64,000 nt of DNA from contig CAWHFP010000001.1 of NCBI GenBank assembly GCA_963828445.1, positions 1,302,001 through 1,366,000 on the forward strand, in the 5' to 3' direction. This stretch comes from Bog-532 sp963828445. Its GTDB lineage: Bacteria; Actinomycetota; Actinomycetes; Streptosporangiales; Streptosporangiaceae. Shown here piece by piece: positions 11,803 to 20,876 of this stretch (positions are counted from its first letter, which is position 1; every line of letters begins with the position of its first letter). The notes under the pieces are model-generated. The model saw nothing but the letters and a program-made list of their open reading frames with translations. It did no database searches and had not been told where the DNA came from. The position numbers were made by a program, and so were the translations under genes.

Positions 11803-12513
11803 ATGGGGATGATCACAAGTTCGGGCCAGGTGCGGCGGGGTGCGGTCGCGGCACGGCGCGGGATCGCGGTGTCGTCGCTGCTGGCCGCGGCGGCGCTGGC
11901 GGCCGGCTGCGGGTCGTCGGGCAACGGGCAGTCCGCGTCGTCGGCGCCACCGTCCTCGGCCCCGGCCACCAGCCAGAGCCCGAGCGTGACCGTCAGCAGC
12001 CCGGCCGCGGGCGGGTCGGCCGCGGCCGCACCCAACGGCAAGTCCACCTCGGCCAGTGGCCTGGCCGCGTGCAACACCGCGAACCTGTCGGTGAGCCTCA
12101 AGACCAACACCGGCGGCGGCGCGGCCGGCAGCACGTACATCCCGATCGAGTTCACCAACACCTCCGGCGCGGCCTGCGCGCTGTACGGCTACCCCGGGGT
12201 CTCGTTCGTCACCGGCCAGAACGGCAGCCAGATCGGCGCCCCGGCCAAGCGCAGCGGCAGCTTCGCCAACGTCAACGTGACGGTGGCCTCGCACGCCACC
12301 GCGCACGCCTGGCTCCAGGTCGCCGAGGCCGGCAACTACCCGGCCTCGTCCTGCCACGTGGTCAGCGCGCACTTCCTCAAGGTGTACCCGCCGGGCAACA
12401 CCGCCCCCGCCTACGTCAGCTACTCGGACCAGACCTGCTCGTCGGCCAAGGTCGCGACGATGACCATCGACCCGGTCCGCACCGGCGCGGCTCAGCAGGG
12501 CCAGCTGCCCTGA
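11803..12513 (+). CDS. DUF4232 domain lipoprotein
   Basis: The product is 236 residues with a lipoprotein signal peptide (RRG motif, hydrophobic SSLLAAAALAAGC, lipidated Cys36). A Ser/Ala/Pro-rich linker to about residue 85 follows, then a DUF4232 domain (IPIEFTNTSG, CALYGYPGVSFV, CHVVSAHFLKVYPPG). Three Cys in the domain could form disulfides. It should be anchored on the outer face of the membrane. DUF4232 proteins are common in actinomycetes and their function is unknown. It is followed 39 bp later by a DUF885 gene on the same strand. Confidence 0.85.
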   Translation: MGMITSSGQVRRGAVAARRGIAVSSLLAAAALAAGCGSSGNGQSASSAPPSSAPATSQSPSVTVSSPAAGGSAAAAPNGKSTSASGLAACNTANLSVSLKTNTGGGAAGSTYIPIEFTNTSGAACALYGYPGVSFVTGQNGSQIGAPAKRSGSFANVNVTVASHATAHAWLQVAEAGNYPASSCHVVSAHFLKVYPPGNTAPAYVSYSDQTCSSAKVATMTIDPVRTGAAQQGQLP

Positions 12514-12552
12514 TCCCCCCGCGCGCGGGCCGGCCCGGTAACGTCTGGGGGC

Positions 12553-14091
12553 ATGGATGGGACCGAACTGAGCCCGCGCGTGCGCGCGCTGTCCGACCTT
12601 GAGGTAGCCGAAGCCCGGGAGGGAGGCGGCCGCCACGAGTACGACGGCGTTATTCAGGACCTGTCACCGGACGGGGTCCGGGCCGGGCTGGCCGCGCTGC
12701 GGTCCGCCCGCGACACCACCCCGGCCGAGGCCGACCGGCACGACGAGGCCCACCTGGCCGCGTTCGAGGAGAGCGCGGAGGTGGTCTACGGCCGGCTCGA
12801 ACTGCACCGCAGCAACCCGCTGGTGCACCTGGGCGCGATGGACCTGGCCTGTTACGACCGGGACTACGCGCCGCAGGCCCAGCGGGACGCGGCCCGCATC
12901 GAGCAGCTGAAGCACTGGCCGGCTGCGGCCGAACACGCCATCGAGGCCCTGGACCGGCTGAGCAAGCCGATCGCCGGGTCCCTGGTCAACGCGGTGCGCG
13001 GGCTGTCGGCGGGCATCCCGGCCAGTACCGAGCCCGCGATCCGGGACTCGGCCCTGGCCGCCCACGCCCGGCTCACCGGCCACGTCGAGCGGGCCGCGGC
13101 CACCGGCAGCCCGGACGTGGCCCTGGGCAGCGCGGCCCTGACCGCCCTGCTCAGCAGCTCCGAAGCGACCACCGTGGACCTGGGCCGGCTGGCCGAGGAC
13201 GCCGACACCGAGCGGGACCGGCTGCGGGCCCGGCTGGCCGAGGACTGCGCCCGGATCGACTCCAGCCGGCCCGCCCTGGAGGTGGCCCGCGAACTGGTCC
13301 GCGACCACCCCGACAGCGCGGGCGTGATGGAGGCGGCCCGCGGCTGGACCCAGCGGGCGATCGACTTCACCCGCGAGCAGAACCTGGTGCCCTACTCGGA
13401 CGGTGAGTGCCTGGTCGGCCCGGCCCCCGAGTCGCGGCGCTGGGCGGTGGCCATGATGGCCTGGAACGCCCCGGGCGAGCCGCAGGGGCCGTCCTGGTAC
13501 TACATCACTCCCCCGGACGAGTCCTGGCCCGACCAGGAGGCCGAGGACTGGCTGGAGATGTTCAGCGCCACCACGCTGCCCGGGATCACCGTGCACGAGG
13601 TCGCGCCGGGGCACTTCTCGCACGGCCGGGCCCTGCGGCACGCCGAGGGCGACGTCCGGCGCAACCTGCAGTCCATGGCCTTCGCCGAGGGCTGGGCCCA
13701 CTACGCCGAGGAACTGTGCGTGGAGGAGGGCTTCGGCGGCGACGACCCGCGGTTCGCGATCGGGGTGTGGCTGGAAGCCCTGGTCCGGGTCACCCGGCTG
13801 GCCTCGGCCATCGGCGTGCACACGGCGGGCATGACGGTGGAGGAGTCGGCCCGCCGGTTCGAGGCCGACACCCACCTGGCCGGGCCGGCCGCCCTGTCCG
13901 AAGCCAGCCGGGCCACCTTCGACCCGACCTACGGGCGCTACACCTGGGGCAAGCTGGAGATCCTCAAGCTCCGGGAGCGCGCGCGCAAGGAGTGGGGCGC
14001 GGGCTTCACGCTGCACCGCTTCCACACCGCGATGCTGGGGCTGGGTTCGCCGCCGCTGGGGCTGCTCGGGACGGCCATCGAGCGCGGCTGA
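12553..14091 (+). CDS. DUF885 domain protein (putative metal-dependent peptidase)
   Basis: The product is 512 residues of the DUF885 family. The motif HEVAPGH near residue 350, followed by FAEGWAHYAEEL, resembles the HExxPGH-type zinc-binding site that led to the family being regarded as metallopeptidases. There is no signal peptide or membrane helix, so it is probably cytosolic. A GGGGG run precedes the ATG. The substrate is not known. It is followed by a copper-chaperone-like lipoprotein gene. Confidence 0.82.
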   Translation: MDGTELSPRVRALSDLEVAEAREGGGRHEYDGVIQDLSPDGVRAGLAALRSARDTTPAEADRHDEAHLAAFEESAEVVYGRLELHRSNPLVHLGAMDLACYDRDYAPQAQRDAARIEQLKHWPAAAEHAIEALDRLSKPIAGSLVNAVRGLSAGIPASTEPAIRDSALAAHARLTGHVERAAATGSPDVALGSAALTALLSSSEATTVDLGRLAEDADTERDRLRARLAEDCARIDSSRPALEVARELVRDHPDSAGVMEAARGWTQRAIDFTREQNLVPYSDGECLVGPAPESRRWAVAMMAWNAPGEPQGPSWYYITPPDESWPDQEAEDWLEMFSATTLPGITVHEVAPGHFSHGRALRHAEGDVRRNLQSMAFAEGWAHYAEELCVEEGFGGDDPRFAIGVWLEALVRVTRLASAIGVHTAGMTVEESARRFEADTHLAGPAALSEASRATFDPTYGRYTWGKLEILKLRERARKEWGAGFTLHRFHTAMLGLGSPPLGLLGTAIERG

Positions 14092-14125
14092 CCGGGCGCA
14101 CAGGGCGCGGCCCGGAGGCGCTACG

Positions 14126-14629
14126 GTGATAGACGTGCATCTGGTTCTGGCCCGCGGGCCGCGACGTCTGGCCACCGCGGCGGTCGCGGCTCTCGCGCTG
14201 CTGGCGACGCTGGCCCTGTCCGGCTGCGGGGCGGCCACGACCACGATCGCGACCACCAGCGCGTACATCCCGCAGCCGACCAAGCCCGGGACGACCGTGG
14301 CCTACATGGACATCCGGAACAACAGCAAGACCAAGGACCAGCTGGTCTCGGCCACCACCAGCGTGGGCGGCCAGGTCAGCCTGCTGGCCCCGGATGGCAT
14401 CCGCAGCGGCACCAGGATCATGAAGGTGGTGCCGAACCTGACCATCCCGGCCGAATCCATGCTGCGGATGAACCCCAACAGCTACCGGCTGCAGATCACC
14501 GGGGCCGGCCACATGCAGGGCGGCAAGGACGTCTTCATCACCTTGCGCTTCGCGCACGCGGGCAAGGTGACCGTGGTCGCGCTGGTCACCGACCCGGAGT
14601 CGGGTGGCGGGAGCTACTTCCTCAACTGA
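14126..14629 (+). CDS. PCu(A)C/DUF461-like copper chaperone lipoprotein
   Basis: The product is 167 residues. A lipoprotein signal ends in LALSGC with Cys34 as the lipidation site. The domain has the layout of the PCu(A)C copper chaperone family: AYMDIRNNS early, then ESMLRMNPNSYRLQITG, GHMQGGKDVFITLRF and AGKVTVVALV. That family carries copper to membrane cuproenzymes such as cytochrome oxidase. The classical His/Met ligand set is only partly present, so copper binding is uncertain. GGAGG lies 7-8 bases before the GTG. The 3' end overlaps the convergent regulator gene by 16 bp. Confidence 0.72.
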   Translation: MIDVHLVLARGPRRLATAAVAALALLATLALSGCGAATTTIATTSAYIPQPTKPGTTVAYMDIRNNSKTKDQLVSATTSVGGQVSLLAPDGIRSGTRIMKVVPNLTIPAESMLRMNPNSYRLQITGAGHMQGGKDVFITLRFAHAGKVTVVALVTDPESGGGSYFLN

Positions 14630-15489
14630 TCCAGCTGGCCGAGGCGGTCCCGGGTCTGGGTGTCGTTCGGCGAGTAGACGATGAGGTAGGTGCCGGGCAC
14701 GGCCGACACCGACAGCTCGTTGATGGTGAACCGCAGCTCGCCGACGTCGGCGTCGCGGAAGATCCGCAGCCGCTGCTCCGGCTCGCACACCTCGTGCCGG
14801 GCCCACAGCCCGGCGAACTCCGGGCTCAGTTCGCTCAGCCGCCGGATGTCCTCCTCCCAGGCCGGGTCACCGACGTGGGCGGCGTAGTTGGCCCGCAGCC
14901 GGGCCACCAGGTAGGGCACCTCGTCCTCGTAGTTGAGGAACTTGTCCCGGGCCGACGGCTCGGTGATGCCGCACCACAGCAGGTTCCGGTGGATGCAGGG
15001 CAGGTCGTGCCAGCCGCGGAACACCGTCTGGTGCCCCCGGTTGGAGTGGATGATGTCGAACCGGCCGTTGACCAGGATGGCCGGGACCGGACTGAGCGAG
15101 TGCAGGATGTCGACGACCGCGGGCGGCGGGGGCTCGGCCCCGGTGACGGCGTGCACCGGGGTCGCCTCGGCCAGCCGGTACAGGTGTTCTCGCTCGGCGC
15201 CGTCCAGCCGCAGCGTCCGGGCCACCGCGTCCAGCACCTGGACGCTGGCGTTGATCGGCCGCCCCTGCTCCAGCCACGTGTACCAGGTGACCCCGACCCC
15301 GGCCAGCAGGGCCAGTTCCTCCCGGCGCAACCCGGGCGTACGCCGCCGCGGGCCGGGCGGCAGGCCGACCTCCTGCGGGGTCAGGCGCTCCCGCCGCGCG
15401 CGCAGGAAGCCAGCCAGCTCGGAGCGCCGCGTCTGGTGTGGCTTGGACGGCCGGGCCGGCTGGGTGTCCAGGATGTCGGGAACGGCCAC
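14614..15489 (-). CDS. helix-turn-helix regulator with MmyB-like ligand-binding domain
   Basis: The product is 291 residues: an XRE-type helix-turn-helix (LRREELALLAGVGVTWYTWLEQGR, residues about 50-75) followed by an MmyB-like PAS domain (PAILVNGRFDIIHSN, NLLWCGITEPSARDKF, YLIVYSPND). Proteins of this class are common in actinomycetes and bind fatty-acid-like or unknown ligands. It is divergent from a DHA2 drug-efflux gene with a 187-bp shared promoter region, so it probably controls that pump (inference from position). The start is a GTG with a weak ribosome-binding site. Confidence 0.88.
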   Translation of the reverse strand: MAVPDILDTQPARPSKPHQTRRSELAGFLRARRERLTPQEVGLPPGPRRRTPGLRREELALLAGVGVTWYTWLEQGRPINASVQVLDAVARTLRLDGAEREHLYRLAEATPVHAVTGAEPPPPAVVDILHSLSPVPAILVNGRFDIIHSNRGHQTVFRGWHDLPCIHRNLLWCGITEPSARDKFLNYEDEVPYLVARLRANYAAHVGDPAWEEDIRRLSELSPEFAGLWARHEVCEPEQRLRIFRDADVGELRFTINELSVSAVPGTYLIVYSPNDTQTRDRLGQLDQLRK

Positions 15490-15558
15490 CTGATCACGAT
15501 AGCCGGAGGGGCTGACATTCGATAAAAATTAAGGCCCGACGCTCAGCGGGGTCCCGCG

Positions 15559-15614
15559 GCGTCAGCCGGGTGGCGTCAGCCGGCGTGCGTCAGCCGGGTG
15601 GCGTCAGCCGGGTA
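15559..15614. repeat. four tandem 14-bp repeats in a divergent promoter region
   Basis: Four back-to-back 14-bp units begin with GCGTCAGCCGG: GCGTCAGCCGGGTG at 15559 and 15587, a variant ending CGT at 15573, and one ending GTA at 15601. They lie between the MmyB-type regulator and the efflux gene, 62-118 bp before the efflux ATG, and could be an array of operator half-sites. Confidence 0.75.
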
Positions 15615-15676
15615 CTGCCAACACCAGCATCAGCAGGCTCTCACCTGTTTCGGCGCGGTCGGCCGAGGCTGGACTC

Positions 15677-17194
15677 ATGACCACCACTTCTGAGTCTCTT
15701 GAGTCCGGCCGGTGGGTGTCCGGGGCCGGTCCGGGGCGGCGGCGCTGGGCCATGCTGGCCTTGCTGCTGGCCGGGCAGTTCATGGCGCTGCTGGACGTCA
15801 CCATCGTCAACGTCGCCATGCCCACGATCGGCCGCAGCCTGCACGCGTCAGGAGCCGAGCTGCAGCTGGTCGTGGCCGGCTACACGGTCAGCTACGCCAT
15901 GCTGCTGATCACCGGGGCCCGGCTCGGTGACCTGCGCGGCCGCCGGACCCTGTTCCTGCTCGGCGTGGCCGTGTTCACGCTGGCTTCGGCCCTGTGCGGG
16001 TTCGCCCCCACCATCGCCGTACTGATCGTGGCCCGATTCGTCCAGGGCGCGGGCGCGGCCGCCACCATGCCGCAGATCATGAGCGTGATCCAGGCGCGTT
16101 TCACCGGCCGGGACCGGGCTCGGGCGCTGAGCGCCTATTCGGCCGTGATCGCCTCCGGCTTCGTGGCCGGTCAGGTGTTCGGTGGCCTGCTCGTGAACGC
16201 GGACCTGTTCGGCAGCCAGTGGCGGGCGGTGTTCCTGGTCAACGTGCCGATCGGGCTGGCCGTGCTGGCCCTGGCGCCCCGTTTCATCCCTCGTGATGAG
16301 GTCCGGGCCGGTTCGGGTCCGGGTTTGGGTGCTGGTTCGGGTTCTGGTTCGGGTTCGGGTTCTGGGCGGCGGGTCGATCTGGCCGGGCTGGCCTTCGCGG
16401 TGCCGGCCGTGTTCGCGATCGTGCTGCCGCTCATGCTCGGCCACCAGGAACACTGGCCGTGGTGGGTGCCGGCCAGCATCGCGGCCGGCCTGGTGCTGGC
16501 GGCCGCCTTCGTCGCGGTGGAGCGCCGGATCGCCGCCCGCGGCGGTGACCCCCTGCTGAACCTGCGCGTGCTGGCCGCACCCGGCCTGGCTTCCGGGCTG
16601 ACCGCGATGGTCCTGCTCATGGCCAGCTACGGCGGCTTCCTGTTCGCGGTGGCCCTGCAGCTGCAGACCGGCCTGGGCGAGAGCGCGCTGCGAGCCGGGC
16701 TGACCTTCGCGCCGTCAGCGCTGGTGTTCGGCCTGGTCGGGTTCTTCTGGAACCGGCTGCCGGTCCGGCTGCACCACCTGCTCACGCCGCTGGGTTGCGT
16801 GGCCGCGGTGCTGGCCTACGTCCTGCTGGGCCTCGACCTGGCCTCGGGTGGGCGCGGAGGCGCTCTGCTGGTGGTGATCCTGGTGCTGCTGGGAGGGTCG
16901 CTGGCGGCCGGGTTCAGCCCGCTGGTCACGCATTCGCTCATGCAGGTCCCGGTGGCCGAAGCCGCCGACGCCAGCGGGCTGCTCACCACCACGCTCCAGC
17001 TGGGGCAGGCGGTCGGGGTAGCGACGTTCGGCAGCGTGTTCCTCAGTCTGGCCGCGCACCCGGGGGTTGGCGCGTCCGGCCACGCGGTGGCGGTCACGAT
17101 GTACTGGGTCGCCGCGGTGCTGGGGGTCGGCGCGGTCGCCTCGGTCCCCCTCACCCTGACCGTACGCCGCACCCGCCGAACCGCCCCGGCATAA
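15677..17194 (+). CDS. DHA2-family MFS drug efflux transporter
   Basis: The product is 505 residues with about 14 membrane helices, the DHA2 (EmrB/QacA) layout. Helix one carries LLLAGQFMALLDVTIVNVAMPTIG (motif D1), the helix 2-3 loop GDLRGRR is motif A, and helix five holds the antiporter-type motif near YSAVIASGFVAGQVFGG. It should export drugs or other hydrophobic compounds using the proton gradient. An odd cytoplasmic stretch of Gly-Ser repeats (about residues 213-232, GSGSGSGSG) links helices 6 and 7, encoded by a ggttcg-type microsatellite. It is divergent from the MmyB-type regulator. GAGG precedes the ATG. Confidence 0.92.
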   Translation: MTTTSESLESGRWVSGAGPGRRRWAMLALLLAGQFMALLDVTIVNVAMPTIGRSLHASGAELQLVVAGYTVSYAMLLITGARLGDLRGRRTLFLLGVAVFTLASALCGFAPTIAVLIVARFVQGAGAAATMPQIMSVIQARFTGRDRARALSAYSAVIASGFVAGQVFGGLLVNADLFGSQWRAVFLVNVPIGLAVLALAPRFIPRDEVRAGSGPGLGAGSGSGSGSGSGRRVDLAGLAFAVPAVFAIVLPLMLGHQEHWPWWVPASIAAGLVLAAAFVAVERRIAARGGDPLLNLRVLAAPGLASGLTAMVLLMASYGGFLFAVALQLQTGLGESALRAGLTFAPSALVFGLVGFFWNRLPVRLHHLLTPLGCVAAVLAYVLLGLDLASGGRGGALLVVILVLLGGSLAAGFSPLVTHSLMQVPVAEAADASGLLTTTLQLGQAVGVATFGSVFLSLAAHPGVGASGHAVAVTMYWVAAVLGVGAVASVPLTLTVRRTRRTAPA

Positions 17195-17245
17195 CGCCTC
17201 CCGGGGCCTCGTCCGTTCCTGGAGCCCCACTCCCCCGCGGGGTGG

Positions 17246-17279
17246 GCCCAATTTTGTGCAAATGCTGCACAAAATGGGC
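17246..17279. other. imperfect inverted repeat between the MFS and AbiEi-like genes
   Basis: GCCCAATTTTGTGCA (17246-17260) and TGCACAAAATGGGC (17266-17279) pair with one bulged A around a 5-base loop. It is 52 bp after the efflux stop. It has no T-run, so it could be an operator or a weak terminator. Confidence 0.55.
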
Positions 17280-17302
17280 TCAGCTTCGGGCGGCGGTGCG
17301 AG

Positions 17303-17341
17303 TTATCCACAGGAATGGGGGGACTTCGGATGTTTTCCACA
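17303..17341 (+). promoter_or_regulatory. two TTWTCCACA (DnaA-box-like) sites upstream of the AbiEi-like gene
   Basis: TTATCCACA at 17303-17311 is an exact match to the classical DnaA-box consensus, and TTTTCCACA at 17333-17341 fits TTWTNCACA. They have the same orientation and are exactly 30 bp apart. The second ends 50 bp before the start of the AbiEi/DUF559 gene. The paralogue at 42.5-43.5 kb has the same motif 52 bp before its start. Confidence 0.6.
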
Positions 17342-17391
17342 GGCTTGTTAATGGTGTGGATGGGAGAACCTGAGGACGTGACGATGGCTAT

Positions 17392-18387
17392 ATGGCCATC
17401 GAGATCCCTGACCAGTGCAGCGGTCTGATCATGGTGCAGGCTGGCGTCATCGGGCGCATTCAAGCTATGGACGCTGGGCTCAGCGGGGCAGCGATCACTA
17501 CGTTGCTGCGGACCAACAGGTGGCAGAGAATTCACACCGGGGTCTACGCCACCTTCACCGGAGCACCCAGCTACGAGGCCTTGCTTTGGGCCGCCGTGGT
17601 CCGAGCCGGCCCGGCCAGCATGCTGAGCCATATCACCGCCGCTGGGCTGTTCGGCTTGGCCGACCGTGTTGCCGAGCGCGGACCGCCTATTCACATCACG
17701 GTTCCTGAGGAAAAGCACCTCAGCCGGATTCATGGTGTCGTGGTGCACCGCACACGGCGGATGCAATACCGGCGTCAGCCGTACTTACTGCCGCCGCGGA
17801 CGCGGGTCGAGGCGACGGTTCTCGATCTGGTGGAGGACGCGAAGACAGTCGAGGACGCGTTCGGCTGGATATGCCGGGCCACCGGGAAAGGGCTCACCAA
17901 CGCAGATCGGTTGCGGAGCGAAATAGCCCAGCGGGACAACCTGCGCTGGCGGGGGCCGATTCTCGAGGCGCTGGAGGATGTGGGGCGGGGGGTTCGGTCG
18001 AATCTGGAGTACCGGTACGTCCGGGATGTGGAGCGGGCCCATGGGCTGCCACGGGCGGGGCGGCAGGTGCGGGTGGTGCGCGGAGGGCGAGTCTGCTACC
18101 TGGACAACCTCTACGGGGAGAGCCAGGTGGGAGTCGAGCTGGACGGGGTGGTGGCGCACCCGCCGGGTGAGCGGTGGCGGGACTTCCGCCGGGACAATGC
18201 GGGGGTGGTCGATGGGATCGTGACCCTCCGGTACGGGTGGGCGGACGTCACCGGGCGGCCGTGCGAGGTGGCGGGCCAGGTGGCGGCCGTGCTGCGCGGA
18301 CGCGGCTGGGCGGGTTCGGCGCGACCGTGCGGGCCGTCGTGTACGGCGCCGGGCGCGCGCACAGCGGGACGGCCGGGCCGGGGATAA
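17392..18387 (+). CDS. AbiEi-antitoxin-like / DUF559 (Vsr-like nuclease fold) protein
   Basis: The product is 331 residues. The N-terminal half resembles AbiEi-type antitoxin domains (GVYATFTGAPSYEALLWAAVV, SHITAAGLFGL, HRTRRM). The C-terminal half looks like DUF559, a Vsr/restriction-endonuclease fold: SNLEYRYVRDVE, GVELDGVVAH, then RDFRRDNAGVVDG and TLRYGWADV. The E, D and RRD residues sit where the nuclease metal site is expected. No partner toxin gene is adjacent. A paralogue with the same architecture lies at 42551-43508. The tail after about residue 305 is low-complexity and Gly/Ala/Pro-rich. Function is unknown; a role in defence or DNA processing is inference. Confidence 0.75.
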   Translation: MAIEIPDQCSGLIMVQAGVIGRIQAMDAGLSGAAITTLLRTNRWQRIHTGVYATFTGAPSYEALLWAAVVRAGPASMLSHITAAGLFGLADRVAERGPPIHITVPEEKHLSRIHGVVVHRTRRMQYRRQPYLLPPRTRVEATVLDLVEDAKTVEDAFGWICRATGKGLTNADRLRSEIAQRDNLRWRGPILEALEDVGRGVRSNLEYRYVRDVERAHGLPRAGRQVRVVRGGRVCYLDNLYGESQVGVELDGVVAHPPGERWRDFRRDNAGVVDGIVTLRYGWADVTGRPCEVAGQVAAVLRGRGWAGSARPCGPSCTAPGARTAGRPGRG

Positions 18388-18494
18388 GGCGGGCCTCGGG
18401 TTGCTGCCCGGCCGGTTGAGGACGGACAGCGGGACAGCCGGGCCGGGCGTGACGCCGGGAGGGTGGCGTCACGCCCGGAGCTGGGCGGGTGGGG

Positions 18495-20810
18495 TCAGAC
18501 CGGCTTCAGCTCGCGCCGGTCGGTGGGGGGCGGGCCGGCCGGGAGGGGCGGCAGGTCCATCGGGCGGGACGGGAGCCAGTGCAGCCAGCGCGGCAGGTAC
18601 CAGGTGCGCTCGCCGAGCAGGGCCAGCGCGGCCGGGACCAGGATGCCGCGGACGATGGTCGCGTCGATGAGGACGGCGGCCGCGGTGCCGATGCCGAGGA
18701 TCTTGAGGTCGATCAGGGGCAGGGTGGCGAAGATGGAGAACACCGCGACCATGATCAGGGCCGCGCTGGTCACCACGCCGCCGCTGCTGGCGATGCCGCC
18801 GGTCGCGGCCTCGCGGGTGCTGGCGCCGCGGGAGCGCAGCTCGCGGATCCGGCTCAGGATGAACACGTGGTAGTCCATGCTGATCCCGAACAGGAACACG
18901 AACATGAACAGCGGCACCCAGGAGATGATCCCGCCGAACGAGGTGAAGCCGAGCGGCCCCTGCAGGTGCCCGTCCTGGAAGATCAGCGTGATCAGGCCGT
19001 AGGCGGCGCCGACCGAGAGCAGGTTGAGCAGGATCGACACCAGGGGGATGGCCAGGGACCGGAAGGCCAGCAACAGCAGGACGAAGGCCAGCACCGCGAC
19101 CAGGCCGAGGACCAGCGGCGTCCGGTTGTGCAGCTGGTGGGTGAAGTCGTAGTTGCTGGCGGTGTCGCCGGTGACCGCGTACTTCACCCCGGGCACCTTG
19201 CCCAAGGTGGCGGGCAGCACGTCCGACCGCAGCGTCTGCAGGGCCTGGTAGGACTGGTTGTCACTGCCGTTCCCGGCCAGCGGCACGTCCACCACCAGGG
19301 CCCGGCCCGCGGGGCCGCCGCCGACCAGGGACGCGGTCACCGGTTCGCGGAGCTGGCCGCCGGCCGCCGCGCGCCCCTGTAGCGCGGTGACTTCGGCTTT
19401 CATCTCCGGTGAGGTGATCGCGGACCCGGTGACGACGACCGTCGCGGGCGCGGGCGCTTGCGGGAACGCCTGGTGGATCTGGGTCAGGGTCTGGACGGCG
19501 GGCGCGCTGCTCGGGGCGTCCACGGCCGGCTCCCCCAGCCGCATGCCCAGGGCCGGGGTGGCCAGCGCCAGCAGCGCGATCATGGCGGTGCCGCCCCAGA
19601 TCAGCGGGTGCCGGACCACCCGGCGGACCAGCGCGGCCCACAACCGGGACGGCCGCCCCGCGGCCCGGCTGCGGCCCAGGAACGGGATGCGGCCCCAGTC
19701 GGCCCGGGGGCCGAGCCAGGCCAGCAGCGCGGGCAGCACGGTCAGCGAGCCCAGCACGGCGATCCCGACCACGGCGATGGTGCCGAGCGCGATGCCATCG
19801 AACTCGTCGATGCCGGTCAGGAACAGCCCGGCCATCGCGATCATGACGGTGACGCCGGAAACCAGGATGGCCCGGCCTGAGGTGCCGGCCGCGATCCGCA
19901 GGGCTTCGGCGAACGACCGGCCCCGGGCTCGTTCCTCGCGCTCGCGGCGCAGGTAGAACAGCGAGTAGTCGACCCCGACGGCCATGCCGACGATCAGCAC
20001 CACCTCGGAGGTGGCCGAGGTCACCGGCAGCCAGTGACTGCCGATGGTGACCAGCGCCAGCGCGGCCATCACCGCCGACACCGCCAGCAGCACCGGGATG
20101 CCCGCCGCGACCAGCGCGCCGAACACCACCAGCAGCAAGATCAGCGTGATCGGGACCGAGGTCGCCTCGGCCTGGCGGAAGTTGAGCGAGTCGTTGATGG
20201 CCTTGGCCACGCTGCCGTCGCCGGACTCCTTGATGGTCAGGCCGGGGTGCTGGGCCTGCACCGCGGCCACGGCGTGCTGGTCCGCGGCCACCTGGCCGTC
20301 GGTGCTGCCGCTCCCGTTGGTGATGCCCGGTACCTGGAAGCGGACCAGCGCGCTGCGTCCGTCGGCCGACACCAGCGAGCCGTTGCCCGCGGTGAGCGGG
20401 GAGCTGACATGGGCGGCGTTCCTGGGCTGCGCCGACAGCGCCGCCGCGACCTGCTGGGCGGCCTGGCGCATGTCCTGGTTGTGGCCGAAGGTGGCGGCGC
20501 CGGGCCGGGCCTGGATCAGGACCGACTCGGACGCGCTGTCGTAGGCGCCGGGCGCGGTCTGGTGCAGGGCCCGCTCCGCCTGCCCGGCCTGACCGGGGTC
20601 GTAGGTGGGCAGGTTCCGGCTGCCCATCATCTGGCTGAGCACAAAGATAATGGCCACCAGACCCAGCCAGCCGAATACGGCCGTCTTGCGGTGCCGGGCA
20701 CTCCAGCCGGCGACGCGTTCCACCATGGGCGGGCGCGCCTGCCGGCGGTGGCGAGAATGGTGTTCAGGTCCGTTGTCGGGCAATACTGAACTCAACGACT
20801 GGCGCATCAT
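18495..20810 (-). CDS. MMPL/RND-family transporter
   Basis: The product is 771 residues with the MMPL layout: a first helix (TAVFGWLGLVAIIFVLSQ), a large extracytoplasmic loop, a cluster of helices around residues 205-370 with GMAVGVDYSLFYLRRERE, a second loop, and helices in the last 250 residues with GISMDYHVFILSRIRE. The two Asp-Tyr pairs (VDYS, MDYH) are the proton-relay residues of this family. It should export lipids or drugs. I chose the ATG at 20810, preceded by GGAAAGAG; the frame is open to a GTG at 20843. A neighbouring hairpin is described separately. Confidence 0.9.
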   Translation of the reverse strand: MMRQSLSSVLPDNGPEHHSRHRRQARPPMVERVAGWSARHRKTAVFGWLGLVAIIFVLSQMMGSRNLPTYDPGQAGQAERALHQTAPGAYDSASESVLIQARPGAATFGHNQDMRQAAQQVAAALSAQPRNAAHVSSPLTAGNGSLVSADGRSALVRFQVPGITNGSGSTDGQVAADQHAVAAVQAQHPGLTIKESGDGSVAKAINDSLNFRQAEATSVPITLILLLVVFGALVAAGIPVLLAVSAVMAALALVTIGSHWLPVTSATSEVVLIVGMAVGVDYSLFYLRREREERARGRSFAEALRIAAGTSGRAILVSGVTVMIAMAGLFLTGIDEFDGIALGTIAVVGIAVLGSLTVLPALLAWLGPRADWGRIPFLGRSRAAGRPSRLWAALVRRVVRHPLIWGGTAMIALLALATPALGMRLGEPAVDAPSSAPAVQTLTQIHQAFPQAPAPATVVVTGSAITSPEMKAEVTALQGRAAAGGQLREPVTASLVGGGPAGRALVVDVPLAGNGSDNQSYQALQTLRSDVLPATLGKVPGVKYAVTGDTASNYDFTHQLHNRTPLVLGLVAVLAFVLLLLAFRSLAIPLVSILLNLLSVGAAYGLITLIFQDGHLQGPLGFTSFGGIISWVPLFMFVFLFGISMDYHVFILSRIRELRSRGASTREAATGGIASSGGVVTSAALIMVAVFSIFATLPLIDLKILGIGTAAAVLIDATIVRGILVPAALALLGERTWYLPRWLHWLPSRPMDLPPLPAGPPPTDRRELKPV

Positions 20811-20845
20811 GGACTCTTTCCGGGTGCTGGTGCTGTCGGTCACCG

Positions 20846-20876
20846 CCCGCTCGTGAGCTGGACCCTCACGGGCGGG
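20846..20876. other. 12-bp-arm hairpin before the MMPL gene
   Basis: CCCGCTCGTGAG and CTCACGGGCGGG pair with one mismatch around a 7-base loop, and four T follow on the plus strand. On the plus strand it looks like a terminator, but no plus-strand gene precedes it. On the minus strand it would lie in the MMPL 5' leader. Confidence 0.5.

Noticed and set aside
17303..17341. Replication origin suggested by two DnaA-box-like sites
   Set aside because: Only two sites, no AT-rich unwinding element and no dnaA, gyrB or recF nearby. I treat the sites as gene-associated elements.
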